A stretch of 64,000 nucleotides of DNA from Dyadobacter tibetensis Y620-1 (lineage in GTDB: Bacteria > Bacteroidota > Bacteroidia > Cytophagales > Spirosomataceae): the NCBI RefSeq assembly GCF_000566685.1, contig NZ_AZQN01000003.1, forward strand, positions 496,001 through 560,000, given 5' to 3'. This document shows, piece by piece, positions 1 to 9,144 of this stretch. Numbering within the stretch: position 1 is the first letter of the stretch; each line of letters opens with the position of its first letter. Position numbers and translations under genes: made by a program. A model generated the notes under the pieces. It saw only the letters and a list, made by a program, of their open reading frames with translations, ran no database searches and was not told where the DNA came from.

Positions 1-267
1 ACCTCCATCACTGCTTATTTTCTTTTTCATGATTTCCCGGATGCCTCCGGGCCATACTGAACACATGTCAGCATCGGTATCCACTACAATTTTTACTGTT
101 TTCCCTTTTACAGGTGAGCCAATAAGTGAGTCCTTCCCTTGCGCATCATTCATATAGTACTTGACGCTTTTGATACCTGGAGTGGCCACGATGTCTTCCC
201 TCAGACAGGAGGAGAAAATCACTGCTCCCAGGAGCATTATGACTGCTTTGAACGAGTTATTTTTCAT
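1..267 (-). CDS. Lipoprotein of the SusCD locus, 3' part cut by window edge
   Basis: Reading on the minus strand from an ATG at 267 gives 89 codons open to the window edge. The protein starts with a lipoprotein signal (MKNNSFKAVIMLLGAVIFSSC), with the lipid-accepting Cys at about residue 21, and continues with a soluble part containing a DTDADMCSVWPGG stretch. It lies only 19 bp after the SusD stop, so it should be the third gene of the SusC-SusD transcript. Lipoproteins in this position in Bacteroidota are usually surface-exposed glycan- or ligand-binding proteins; that role is inferred from position alone. I do not recognise the family, and the C-terminal part is missing. Confidence 0.75.
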   Translation of the reverse strand, partial: MKNNSFKAVIMLLGAVIFSSCLREDIVATPGIKSVKYYMNDAQGKDSLIGSPVKGKTVKIVVDTDADMCSVWPGGIREIMKKKISSDGG

Positions 268-286
268 ATCTATTACTTTACAAATA

Positions 287-1747
287 TTAATAGCCAGGAT
301 TTTGTGGTAAGGTTTGGTCTTTTTCGATTTCCGCCACCGGAATAGGTAAAAGCAGCTGTTCTTGTGGAATAGGGGCTGAAATGGTAATATTCGTGTCGTA
401 ATCTACCTTGGTCATCAGTACCTTCGTCAGGACATCGATCGCTTTTCCAGTTCTTACCAGGTCGAAGTATCTATGACCTTCGTAGGCTAGTTCCACTCTT
501 CTTTCGTGAAGAATGGTGTCCATATTTAAATCTTCTACCTTCACAGCGGGCATATTCACCCTTGAACGCACCTGATTGAGATAAATTAAGGCCTCGTCCT
601 TTTTACCTGTAACCATTAAGGCTTCGGCATACATTAACAAGGCGTCAGCATAGCGGGTGATAATATAGTTGTTATCGGTACCGGTATTATTATACTGCTT
701 TAATTGGGCAGGAGGAGGGGTATGTTTGATCACCCAGCCTTGCACCGGAATAGTACTGGAAGCGATATAGCCTGAATCTATGGCCGTGCTGTAGCGAACA
801 GACTCTCCATTATCCACAAATTCTCTCATCAAGTTATGCTCTACCAGTAAATTAGTAGCTCCACCCACTCCCCAGATCAGGCCAACGTCATTATTGACCC
901 AGCGGAACCAGTAGCTGGGCTGACCGGCCGCAATATTAAAGTTCACTTCGAAGATGGATTCATTATGGAATTTATTGGTCGACTGAAAAACATTTTTGAA
1001 ATCGGGTAGCAGAGCATAAGCGCCCGCTTCTTTGTCTACGATGAGCCTTTTAAGGGTTTCCGACGCTTTTGGATGGTTATTCATTGTTAAATAAACCTTG
1101 CCCAGCATCGTTAATGCTGCTCCCTTGGAAGCCCTAGCTTCTTCTCCTTTCAGTGCTGTTTTGGTCAGACAATTTATCGTAGCATATTCCAGATCGGGAA
1201 TAATTAAATTATTATAAATCTCGTTGACAGGCGTTCGACCTATTCCAAATGCTTTTGTGAGATCCGTAAAGGTTTCTGAAACCATGGGAACCGGACCATA
1301 AATCCTTACTAAATTAAAATAGGCTAAGGCACGCAGAAAAGAGGCCTCCGCTTTATAGGCTTTTACTAATTTTTCTTCTTCTGCATTTTTAGGAGTATAC
1401 CTATCAATGATACCAATAATCGTATTGCAGTTGGCTATCATTTTAAAGTTGTTATTCCATATGCCCGGCTGGGAATCAGAGTTAGTTTTCTTGAAGGTCT
1501 GCCAAACGCCTGTCCGGAACCGATCCTTTCCATCGTCGGACATCAGTTCGATGATCAGGGGAAGGTCAGTCTGGTTATAAATGTTTTGAAGTACCTTATA
1601 ACAGCCTACGAGACCAGATTTAATTTCTGCCGGATTCCTATAAAAAGTGCCTGGCGACAGCGTATCTTCTGGTTGCCGGTCCAAAAAATCTTCGGAACAA
1701 GATAATAGCAAAAAAGACAGGGCTATAATTGAGAATATTTTTTTCAT
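287..1747 (-). CDS. RagB/SusD family nutrient-binding lipoprotein
   Basis: 486 residues, the usual SusD length. A lipoprotein signal ends at LLLSC with Cys17, followed by the typical SusD opening (EDFLDRQPEDTLSPGTFY) where an acidic-aromatic segment precedes the TPR-like helical domain. The C-terminus (ILHERRVELAYEGHRYFDLVR) is the conserved SusD C-terminal block. SusD lies over the SusC barrel on the cell surface and delivers ligand to it. The start is 11 bp downstream of the SusC stop and the two genes form one transcript. The substrate cannot be read from the sequence; no glycoside hydrolase or peptidase is encoded immediately next to this locus within the window, and what lies left of position 1 is unknown. 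Confidence 0.95.
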   Translation of the reverse strand: MKKIFSIIALSFLLLSCSEDFLDRQPEDTLSPGTFYRNPAEIKSGLVGCYKVLQNIYNQTDLPLIIELMSDDGKDRFRTGVWQTFKKTNSDSQPGIWNNNFKMIANCNTIIGIIDRYTPKNAEEEKLVKAYKAEASFLRALAYFNLVRIYGPVPMVSETFTDLTKAFGIGRTPVNEIYNNLIIPDLEYATINCLTKTALKGEEARASKGAALTMLGKVYLTMNNHPKASETLKRLIVDKEAGAYALLPDFKNVFQSTNKFHNESIFEVNFNIAAGQPSYWFRWVNNDVGLIWGVGGATNLLVEHNLMREFVDNGESVRYSTAIDSGYIASSTIPVQGWVIKHTPPPAQLKQYNNTGTDNNYIITRYADALLMYAEALMVTGKKDEALIYLNQVRSRVNMPAVKVEDLNMDTILHERRVELAYEGHRYFDLVRTGKAIDVLTKVLMTKVDYDTNITISAPIPQEQLLLPIPVAEIEKDQTLPQNPGY

Positions 1748-1758
1748 TTCTTTATCAA

Positions 1759-4700
1759 TTAAAAAGATAAGTTCACACCAAACGAAATGGACCGGGCCAT
1801 AGGATAAGAGTCGCGGTTGATACCCTGAGACAATGCATTGTCTCCCTGAAAATTAGCTTCAGGATTGTAGCCTGGAAATTTGGTGATATACAGGGCATTA
1901 ATAATAGATGTATACACCCGAATTCGAGACATGGATAATTTCTGAATGATATGTTGCGGGAGGGTATAGCCCAAGGCAATATTCTGAATATTGACGAAGG
2001 TTCCTTTGTAGAGCAGAGAGCCACTCATATTGGTACCATCGTAAGATTTACGGCTCGGAGCGGTATATTTTGCATCCATATTGTCTGGTCTCCAGTAATT
2101 TTGGAAATAATCTACGGTAGTATTGTTTTGCCCGGTGGCTCTTCCATAGATTGCCTCCATTTGCCGCATCGAAATATCTCCGCCTTGGGTGCCATTTACC
2201 TGAATGCTGAGGTCGATGCCCTTATATTCCAGATTATTGGTTATCCCCCAAACGAAATCGGGTATCGCTGAGCCTATAATGGTGTTGTCGCTCCCATCGA
2301 TAATCCCGTCACCATTGACATCGGCAAGTTTGGCCGTTCCGGGGCTCGATCTGTATCTCCAGTCTGGGTTATTAGCGTTGACAATGGGCGATGTTTTTAC
2401 ATCCTGCCAGTCGCGGTAAGGCCCCAGGAAACTGGCCCCGTAAATGCCTGCAATAGGGCGGCCTTCAGTGGTATAGCCATCGTTATTTATCAGAGGTCGC
2501 TTATCCTTCCCGATATCCAGCACACGGTTGCGGTAATACGATAAGTTGGCGCTGGTAGTCCACTTGAGTTCCCCGACCATATTTCTCGTCATAATTGAAT
2601 ATTCGTAACCCCTGTTGCGCATGGCACCGATATTGGCCATATAAGAACCGAAACCCGTTAAGGTAGGAAGAGGCATGTTGAATAACATATTTTCGGTCAG
2701 ACGATAGAAGTAATCGACGCTAAGGCTGATGCGATTGCCTAGTAATTCGGCATCGATTCCTGCGCCCCAGTCTGTAGTAGACTCCCAGCCCAGAGCAGGG
2801 TTGGCAATTTTACCCTCAGTATAGGATGGGGCCACGCCTGGTCCGCCTCCCAATACATAGGATGAAGAGCTAAGGGTGCTTAGCGCCTGATAATTCGATA
2901 TTCCGGCATTACCAATTATTCCCCATCCTCCTCTAATTTTCAGGTCGCTGATATAGCGCTGCAAGGGCTTGAAGAATGGTTCGTCCGAAATACGCCACGC
3001 TGTGGATACGGATGGGAATACACCCCATTTTTTATCCATCCCAAATTTAGATGATCCATCTCGGCGAATACTTCCTGTAAAATAATATTTTCCAGCAAAA
3101 TTATACATTACCCTACCAAAGCTACCGATCATTGACTCGCTGGAGCGGTTGGTGCGCGCGTCGGTTTGCGCATTCAGTATGGTGAGAGCTTGGTTTAAGG
3201 TAGGAATAAGGTCGGTTGGATAGTCATATTTGTTAAGATATGAATCGCGGTAATTGGATTCTTCCACCGAGTAACCAGCCACTGCTGATATTGAGTGTTT
3301 TTTAATTTCTTTCTGGTAGGTAAGGAAGTTTTGGGAGTTCCAGTACAATCGGTGGTTGGTTTGATTTATCCCCTGAGATCGAGAGAAAGTTTGAGAAGCT
3401 GTGGGCACCGAACTAGGATTGAAAAAGTCTCGTTCGCGATAGCGATATTCGGTATGGAATTCCGACCGGAATTTCAAGCCTTTAATGATGTCGATTTCGG
3501 TATAGAGGGTGGACAGGTTTTTGAAATTTCTCCTTTCATCTTTCTTCATAAAAAGGTGCAAAGGGTTAACATAGAAAGCGAAGTTCCAGTCCCAGGGATT
3601 GAGCAAGGTGTTTCCGTAGTAAACCGGATCTCCATTTTCGTCTCGGGGGTTCCAAATGGGGGGCATGGCCACGGCATTATAGAAAGGATTGGTATTGCTG
3701 CTGCCTTCTATATTGGGAAGGACATTTGAGTTTTCCAGAGTCGGTGCTAAGAGCATTCCCGCGCGGATTCGATTGGTGAGTTTCAGATCGATATTTGCTC
3801 TGAAGGAAATCCGGTTATAATCCGAATTCATGACAATGCCTTTCTGGTTAAAATACCCGCCTGATATCATGTAATTGACATTGTCGGTTCCACCTGATGC
3901 TGATAACTGAACATCCGTTACCTTTCCGGTACGGGTGATCAAGTCTTGCCAGTCAGTATTATAAGGCATTTTGTATATGGTATCGATTACGGTGATCCAT
4001 CGAGGAAAGAGGTTGCCGGGAGCGGCCATAGCCGCTGCATGGCTAGAATATTTTTTCCAATTTTCCAGCCGTGTTTCTGGACTGTCCGACCACTTCCATA
4101 AAGGAGCGTCTAAACTATTGGTTCCAAAGTTCGGGTCTTCCAGGGTATAGGCATTAGCCCGAGCTTCGTCCAGATACTGTAAGAAGTCATCCCCTTTCAG
4201 AACGTCGATTTTATTGATCATGCGGTCGAAACCCTGGCTAACATTGATATTGAGAGTGGGTTTCCCTTTTTTTCCTTTTTTAGTAGTAATCAAGATGACT
4301 CCATTGGCTGCTTGTGTCCCATAGATGGCACTTGATGAGGCATCCTTTAATACTTCAATTGATTCTATATCTGCTACATTAATTCCATTTAAGGGGTTCT
4401 CATCTTTGCTAAATCCATCTTTTAAGGGAAATCCATCGATTACAATCAGCGGGTTATTGCTGGCATTGATGGAACTTACTCCTCTGATACGAATACTCGT
4501 TCCCCCTCCTGGTGCAGTATTAGAATTAGAAATTTTCACTCCGGCCATTTTTCCCGCCATTGCTGAGGCAAAGTTCGCCAAGGGTTTGTCTTTGAGTTCT
4601 TTGCTGGACACCGAGGATATTGCCGTAGATACATCCCGTTTTTTCTGTGTTCCATACCCTACTACAATAACTTCGTCCAGGGACTTGGTGTCGGGTTTCA

Positions 4701-5319
4701 GGGTAACGTCTAATACTGTCCTATTATTAACAGGAGTTTCGAAATTAAGGTAACCTACAAATGAGAATACCAGCGTGACTTCTCCATCAGGCAGGGCTAT
4801 GGAATAGCTTCCATCCACATTGCTAAGTGTGCCTCTCTGCGTGCCTTTTACCAGTATACTTACACCCGGGAGCACCTCACCTTTGTCATCGGTGATGGTC
4901 CCTGTCAGGCTACGTTCCTGAAGCAGAGGCTTCGATGGGGCTTCCTCCTTGTCCACCTTTTTTTTCCGTAGGACGATATGCTCTCCAGCTACCTCATAGG
5001 TCATGTTAAGGGGGGTTAGGAAAGTATCCAGAAGTTCGGACAAAGGCTCTCCAGTTGCCGATAGGCTAAACTTATTGCCTGGCTTAGCCAGGGTAGATCT
5101 ATAGGCGAATTTCACCTTCGCCTGTTTCTCAATCGCGAGAAGTGTCCGGTCAAAGGAGCGATTTTCGATGTGTAATTTCACGGGGCGGCTGAGTACCCCC
5201 TGGGCTTTCATCGTGTGAGCGAGCGCTATACCCGAGCATATTACCGCTAGGGTAAATTGGAGTAGTGACCTTTTCATAAGCTGGTATAGAAAGGCTTGGA
5301 TTAGAAATTTTTTTTTCAT
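1759..5319 (-). CDS. SusC/RagA TonB-linked receptor with STN signalling domain
   Basis: 1186 residues. After an N-terminal signal segment (about 1-40) comes an STN (secretin/TonB short N-terminal) domain at about 45-120 (IENRSFDRTLLAIEKQAKV), then a CarboxypepD_reg-like domain at about 138-210 (LTGTITDDKGEVLPGVSI), a TonB plug with the SusC signature (LDEVIVVGYGTQKK), and a C-terminal beta-barrel ending in an aromatic residue (VNLSF). The STN domain is what FecA-type transducers use to contact the periplasmic part of a FecR anti-sigma factor, and a FecR and ECF sigma gene lie directly upstream. So this receptor should both import its ligand with TonB energy and signal occupancy. A second in-frame Met at residue 15 (5277) could be the true start, since it gives a more normal signal peptide. 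Confidence 0.95.
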   Translation of the reverse strand: MKKKFLIQAFLYQLMKRSLLQFTLAVICSGIALAHTMKAQGVLSRPVKLHIENRSFDRTLLAIEKQAKVKFAYRSTLAKPGNKFSLSATGEPLSELLDTFLTPLNMTYEVAGEHIVLRKKKVDKEEAPSKPLLQERSLTGTITDDKGEVLPGVSILVKGTQRGTLSNVDGSYSIALPDGEVTLVFSFVGYLNFETPVNNRTVLDVTLKPDTKSLDEVIVVGYGTQKKRDVSTAISSVSSKELKDKPLANFASAMAGKMAGVKISNSNTAPGGGTSIRIRGVSSINASNNPLIVIDGFPLKDGFSKDENPLNGINVADIESIEVLKDASSSAIYGTQAANGVILITTKKGKKGKPTLNINVSQGFDRMINKIDVLKGDDFLQYLDEARANAYTLEDPNFGTNSLDAPLWKWSDSPETRLENWKKYSSHAAAMAAPGNLFPRWITVIDTIYKMPYNTDWQDLITRTGKVTDVQLSASGGTDNVNYMISGGYFNQKGIVMNSDYNRISFRANIDLKLTNRIRAGMLLAPTLENSNVLPNIEGSSNTNPFYNAVAMPPIWNPRDENGDPVYYGNTLLNPWDWNFAFYVNPLHLFMKKDERRNFKNLSTLYTEIDIIKGLKFRSEFHTEYRYRERDFFNPSSVPTASQTFSRSQGINQTNHRLYWNSQNFLTYQKEIKKHSISAVAGYSVEESNYRDSYLNKYDYPTDLIPTLNQALTILNAQTDARTNRSSESMIGSFGRVMYNFAGKYYFTGSIRRDGSSKFGMDKKWGVFPSVSTAWRISDEPFFKPLQRYISDLKIRGGWGIIGNAGISNYQALSTLSSSSYVLGGGPGVAPSYTEGKIANPALGWESTTDWGAGIDAELLGNRISLSVDYFYRLTENMLFNMPLPTLTGFGSYMANIGAMRNRGYEYSIMTRNMVGELKWTTSANLSYYRNRVLDIGKDKRPLINNDGYTTEGRPIAGIYGASFLGPYRDWQDVKTSPIVNANNPDWRYRSSPGTAKLADVNGDGIIDGSDNTIIGSAIPDFVWGITNNLEYKGIDLSIQVNGTQGGDISMRQMEAIYGRATGQNNTTVDYFQNYWRPDNMDAKYTAPSRKSYDGTNMSGSLLYKGTFVNIQNIALGYTLPQHIIQKLSMSRIRVYTSIINALYITKFPGYNPEANFQGDNALSQGINRDSYPMARSISFGVNLSF

Positions 5320-5360
5320 TTATTGAAATAGATTTGGTGTTAGGAAAATACTAATCGCTA

Positions 5361-5437
5361 GGAATAATTGGTTGCTGCCTGTTATTCCGCAAAAATTCCA
5401 GAACCGGTTATGTTGCTGCATAGCCGGTTCTTTTTTT
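5361..5437 (-). terminator. Terminator-like hairpin and inverted repeat between fecR and susC
   Basis: Inverted repeat 5400-5412 / 5419-5431 (13 bp with one G-U pair, 6-nt loop) followed on the plus strand by a run of seven T (5431-5437). On the minus strand, the direction of the flanking genes, the hairpin is followed by a shorter T run (5391-5395 region). It should end or attenuate the sigma-fecR transcript before susC. A second, weaker inverted repeat (5361-5367 / 5382-5388) lies between it and the susC start, in the expected susC leader or promoter region. Confidence 0.6.
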
Positions 5438-5488
5438 AGTTTAGTTTTTTGTCATAGGCTTCGTTTGATTTTAAAATGTTGTTGATTT

Positions 5489-6550
5489 TTAATTTTCATT
5501 GCAGCCAGCACCAATGAAATAGACCTGGCCATCCAGAATGTTATAGCGACCTTCTACAATCTTTCCTATTAATTCAAGTTTTTCGTATAAGGATTCATCG
5601 GTGAGTGCCATATTCAGCCGACAATTCTTGAATACCTCCGGGTCGTAATGAACCTTTATGCCGTAGGCCTTCTCCAAGCCTTCAAAAACTTCGGAGATTG
5701 GCGTATCGGTATAAGTGAAATTACCAGGAAGGTCTGGTGTGATCAGGATCTGAGGCCGTTCTACCAGTTGTCTGGTAAGGCTCATATCCTTTTTGCGGTA
5801 AATAACGCTTTGATTGGGCGTAAGAATAATACCGTCTGATTCGGGATCACCCTTGCTTCGCTCCGAAGAATATACCTTTACCCGACCTGAATTCACTTCA
5901 ACTTTTACCTCGGCGCCATCGTTATAAGCTGAAACTTTGAATCGGGTCCCAATTACCTTTGTAATGAGGCCGTTGGCATATACCAGAAATGGTTGATTTG
6001 GATTTTTGGTAACATCGAAAATGGCCTCCCCCTCCAGTGATACCTGCCGCTGCCCTTTTTTATTTATTTCGTAATTAATCCTACTATTTGCCGATAGAAT
6101 GACCTTACTTCCTTCGGGTAAAGTCACCGTTTTAGGTGCAGTTCCTTCGTTCAAGATTACATTCCTGCCATGATAAAGCCTTGTAATTTGATCTTGAAGA
6201 GGTATAGTTCGGTCTTGTCCCTGCCACCATATGCCTAGGAAAAGGACGATAGACGCGGCAAGAGCCATATAAATGAGTCTGCTCGGGATGGGCGAAACCG
6301 GGGAAGCATGAAGCTGAGACAGTACCTGCTGTCGCCCTTTATCGACCTCAGTTTCGGGTACATCGGGATAAAAAGTGGCAAGGCCTTCTACCAAAAGTAT
6401 GGCCCTGTCTATTACTGGCGACTGCTGTGGGTGCGCTACTCTTACGGCCTCCCAGAAAGCATTGCGTTCGGCAGTGGGATATTTGACCCACTGAATAAAG
6501 TCCTCATCCTGTATAAAATCCCGTAAAGTGAAGTTTGCGAATCGATCCAT
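5489..6550 (-). CDS. FecR-type anti-sigma factor
   Basis: 353 residues. An N-terminal cytoplasmic part (1-90) that would bind the sigma factor, one transmembrane helix at about 91-109 (LIYMALAASIVLFLGIWW), then a periplasmic FecR domain (about 120-235; GSKVILSANSRINYE and GEAIFDVTKNPNQPF are characteristic) and a C-terminal DUF4974-like domain (about 270-345; FTYTDTPISEVFEGLEKAYGIKVHYD), which resembles an STN fold and receives the signal from the receptor. It lies between the ECF sigma gene and the STN-bearing SusC in the same direction, which is the standard order for this signalling module in Bacteroidota. The role, holding or activating the sigma factor depending on receptor state, is from family knowledge. 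Confidence 0.93.
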   Translation of the reverse strand: MDRFANFTLRDFIQDEDFIQWVKYPTAERNAFWEAVRVAHPQQSPVIDRAILLVEGLATFYPDVPETEVDKGRQQVLSQLHASPVSPIPSRLIYMALAASIVLFLGIWWQGQDRTIPLQDQITRLYHGRNVILNEGTAPKTVTLPEGSKVILSANSRINYEINKKGQRQVSLEGEAIFDVTKNPNQPFLVYANGLITKVIGTRFKVSAYNDGAEVKVEVNSGRVKVYSSERSKGDPESDGIILTPNQSVIYRKKDMSLTRQLVERPQILITPDLPGNFTYTDTPISEVFEGLEKAYGIKVHYDPEVFKNCRLNMALTDESLYEKLELIGKIVEGRYNILDGQVYFIGAGCNEN

Positions 6551-6810
6551 TTTTCTGTTTGCTACAAACAGACAGATACACCAATTCTAAAAACATACTC
6601 AGTAAAGTATTAAAAAATATTAAAATAGTTTGATTTGTGTACTGCAGTTCTTACCTCAGTGTAAGATTGACGGGAAATAATTGGAGATGACCGGCTGTTC
6701 CCGGAAGACTGAAAATCACAGAAGTAAATGTCGTTATATTTTGCTATTTACCTGTAATAGAATCAAAGTCCACCGTGCACCCATCCGTTTTGCTCTCAAC
6801 TGGCACATGG

Positions 6811-7443
6811 TTAGGAAAAGGCCAGAGTCAAAAGGGAAATAGGGAAAAAGGGGAGGTCGGCACGCAATTGTTGCATGGCCCGATTGAGTAAGTTACGCAC
6901 CGACTGGACATTAATATCCATGATTTTTCCGATCTCTTCGGCACTAAAATCATGATAGTAGCGTAATTGGATGGCTTCCTGCTGTCGGATAGGCAGTCGT
7001 AGCAGTGCCTCCTGAAGGCGTTGAATATTAAATTGACTGGTCTCGTCTGATATCCAGCTACTCAACAAATCCATTTCATTGGGAAACCATTTTTCCGATA
7101 ATTCGCCATCCTTGCTGAATAAGAAGCGATCGGACTCGGAAGCACGGATGAGTTTGTTCCTTAAGGAGCGATATAAATAAAAACGGGGTGACTGCACTTC
7201 CTTTAATCTATGGCGTTTGCTCCATAGATGTAAAAATAAATCTTGAACACTATCCTGAACCAGATCATAATCCGATGATATCCTATAACCAAAGCGGAAG
7301 AGATCGGCTGCATAAAAATTATACAGTTTTTCAAAAGCAAGGGAATTCCCTTTGCAAGTCTCTCTCCAATATTCCAGTTCTGCTTCTTGCATTATTGGTC
7401 GGGTGATGGGTCCTTTTGAATAGTGTGCTGGACTAAAAAGCAA
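6811..7443 (-). CDS. ECF-family RNA polymerase sigma factor
   Basis: 210 residues with sigma region 2 at about 40-105 (DLFRFGYRISSDYDLVQDSVQDLFLHLW) and region 4 at about 145-200 (RLPIRQQEAIQLRYYHDFSAEEIGKIM, a helix-turn-helix). This is the FecI-like sigma-70 type common beside FecR/SusC genes. It probably transcribes the downstream susC-susD genes when the receptor signals. The first 17 residues (to MQEAELEYW) look unlike the family; an internal ATG at 7392 gives the more typical start, and I consider it at least as likely as 7443. A gap of 260 bp separates it from fecR; I saw no clear hairpin there. Confidence 0.92.
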   Translation of the reverse strand: MLFSPAHYSKGPITRPIMQEAELEYWRETCKGNSLAFEKLYNFYAADLFRFGYRISSDYDLVQDSVQDLFLHLWSKRHRLKEVQSPRFYLYRSLRNKLIRASESDRFLFSKDGELSEKWFPNEMDLLSSWISDETSQFNIQRLQEALLRLPIRQQEAIQLRYYHDFSAEEIGKIMDINVQSVRNLLNRAMQQLRADLPFFPISLLTLAFS

Positions 7444-7744
7444 GTGATAATGGTATGTTAATTACAAGGGTAAGTCTATTTTCTGTGCCACACTTGCGAG
7501 AAAATCAAGAAGGCAAAGTAACCAAGTCCTAGAGTAATAATCAATTTTTTAGGAAAATTTCAAGATGTTTTAGTTTCTTGTCGATGATATGAGAGCAAAA
7601 AATCGAGAACCTAACTTACTCTCGACTCTTTTTAATTGAAGTATAGCCCCTCAGGCCGAATTGGAGTCCAAGTGACTTCTTTTATTTTAGGGATTCCAAT
7701 GTGCTTGACTTACCGATTAGGAAAGGAAATGGGCCCAATAAATT
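7444..7744. other. Non-coding gap upstream of the sigma factor gene
   Basis: Together with the terminator at 7745-7794 this 376-bp gap holds no ORF with a recognisable product. It must contain the promoter of the sigma gene, but I saw no TAnnTTTG match on the minus strand. A small inverted repeat (7604-7608 / 7620-7624) is flanked by T-rich sequence on both sides and may be a weak hairpin. Confidence 0.4.
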
Positions 7745-7794
7745 AGCCAATTCCCGTTACTCCTTCACGGAAGAAGGAGCGATGAGAATTGGCT
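7745..7794 (-). terminator. Hairpin terminator after the Gfo/Idh/MocA gene
   Basis: Two-part stem: outer arms 7745-7753 / 7786-7794 (AGCCAATTC with GAATTGGCT) and inner arms 7760-7766 / 7773-7779 (CTCCTTC with GAAGGAG). It lies 26 bp beyond the stop codon of the minus-strand oxidoreductase. The T run after it on the minus strand is short, so it may be only moderately efficient. Confidence 0.6.
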
Positions 7795-7819
7795 TATTAC
7801 TTTTGTGCTAATGATCTGT

Positions 7820-8917
7820 TTAAACTAGGTCTACCGTTCTTCCCGTGCGTACTGATTCGTCGCAAGCAAATGCTATTTGTAGGCTGGTTACTGCATCCTG
7901 CATATGGTCTGTAAGGTCCAGATTTTCCTGGATAGCCTTTAAGAAGTAATTTTGTTCACGGTTACAAAGTTCCTGGTGGTCTGGTTCATCTTCCAGGTTA
8001 ATCCAGCTGTCTTCTTGCATGAATTCATCAGCCTGATTTAATTTAGCATGGTGCACCCTGATCGATTCTGTTTTAGTATGTGCTTCTACGGAAGATGATT
8101 TACCGGTTCCGCCAGCATCTTTGGCTACAATGGATACGGAACCCTTAGGCCCGATTACATCCTTTACGAAGAAGGCTGTCTCGCTGATCATGGGGCCCCA
8201 GCCAGCTTCATACCATCCTACCGAACCATCTTCAAACCAGATTTGTAGTTGGCCATAATTATAGTTGCCCTGAGGGATTTCCTCTGTTAATCGAGCCCCA
8301 ATGGCATTGACACGCAGGGGCTTCGAGCGCGTCATCTGGCACATGACATCGATATAATGTACGCCGCAGTCAACAATAGGACTCAGGCTTTTCATAAGAT
8401 TCTTATGAACTCCCCACATATATCCATGGCTCTGTTGGTTCAGGTTCATACGCATTACCAGGGGTTTGCCTAATTTATGCGACTCTTCAACAAAGCGCTC
8501 CCATGAGGGATGGTGTCTTAGGATATAACCGATTACCAATTTCTTTCCGGCTTTATTAGCCGCATCTACCACCCGTTGTGCCCCTTCAACTGTTGCTGCT
8601 AAGGGCTTTTCTATAAACACATGAGCTCCACTTTCTAAAGCCATGATGGCGTAAGCCTCATGGGTGTCAGGGTAGGTAGAGATACATACGGCATCAGGCT
8701 TGGTTTCGGTTAGGGCCGCTTCATAATCGTTGAAAAGAGCGTATCCTCCCCCCAGTTTATTATTCAATAGTTCTTTGCTCTTTCCGGGCGTCACGATGCC
8801 ACAGATCTCGAACCCCTCTTGGGTATGATAGGCAGTGGCGTGAGACGCACCCATGTTTCCAGCTCCTACTACGAGCACCCGTACCGGGCCAGATTTCATT
8901 TCAGTTGACATAATCAA
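7820..8917 (-). CDS. Gfo/Idh/MocA family NAD(P)-dependent oxidoreductase
   Basis: 365 residues. An N-terminal Rossmann fold carries the dinucleotide motif VVGAGNMGASHA (about 16-27) and the family's catalytic-site motif EKPLA (about residue 104). The C-terminal alpha/beta domain includes DCGVHYIDVM, where the His is the usual proton-relay residue. Members oxidise or reduce sugars, inositols and amino sugars; the substrate is not predictable here. The gene diverges from the hydroxyproline-type cluster across a 227-bp gap, so shared regulation is possible but the chemistry does not obviously belong to that pathway. A start two residues later (8911) is equally possible. Confidence 0.9.
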   Translation of the reverse strand: MIMSTEMKSGPVRVLVVGAGNMGASHATAYHTQEGFEICGIVTPGKSKELLNNKLGGGYALFNDYEAALTETKPDAVCISTYPDTHEAYAIMALESGAHVFIEKPLAATVEGAQRVVDAANKAGKKLVIGYILRHHPSWERFVEESHKLGKPLVMRMNLNQQSHGYMWGVHKNLMKSLSPIVDCGVHYIDVMCQMTRSKPLRVNAIGARLTEEIPQGNYNYGQLQIWFEDGSVGWYEAGWGPMISETAFFVKDVIGPKGSVSIVAKDAGGTGKSSSVEAHTKTESIRVHHAKLNQADEFMQEDSWINLEDEPDHQELCNREQNYFLKAIQENLDLTDHMQDAVTSLQIAFACDESVRTGRTVDLV

Positions 8918-8975
8918 TCTTTAAATTTTTTAAAAAAGTAAGGAATAGTATGCACCACCTTCGGGTAGCTATAGG

Positions 8976-9009
8976 CAAAATTAAGGATAATTAATGATTT
9001 ACAGGCAAA
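8976..9009 (-). promoter_or_regulatory. Candidate promoter of the Gfo/Idh/MocA gene
   Basis: On the minus strand, TAATTTTG (plus-strand 8976-8983) fits the Bacteroidota -7 consensus TAnnTTTG, and a TTTG (plus-strand 9006-9009) lies 22 bp upstream as a -33 element. Predicted transcription would begin near 8970, giving a leader of roughly 55 nt. Confidence 0.5.
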
Positions 9010-9096
9010 AGCCTCCTTTAAGTCCCCATATGGCATGATGTTAAAATCGGTAAAGAATCGATTAATTCCAGCCTTTCTGATCACCCGCCTACCTCG

Positions 9097-9104
9097 TAGA
9101 TTTG
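9097..9104 (+). promoter_or_regulatory. Candidate -7 element for the DapA-like gene
   Basis: TAGATTTG fits the Bacteroidota -7 consensus TAnnTTTG. It lies 40 bp before the ATG at 9145. No clear -33 TTTG was seen at the usual distance, so support is from the -7 match and position only. Confidence 0.45.
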
Positions 9105-9144
9105 CAAAGAAAGATATTATAAACAGAAGCTAAACCATACGAAC

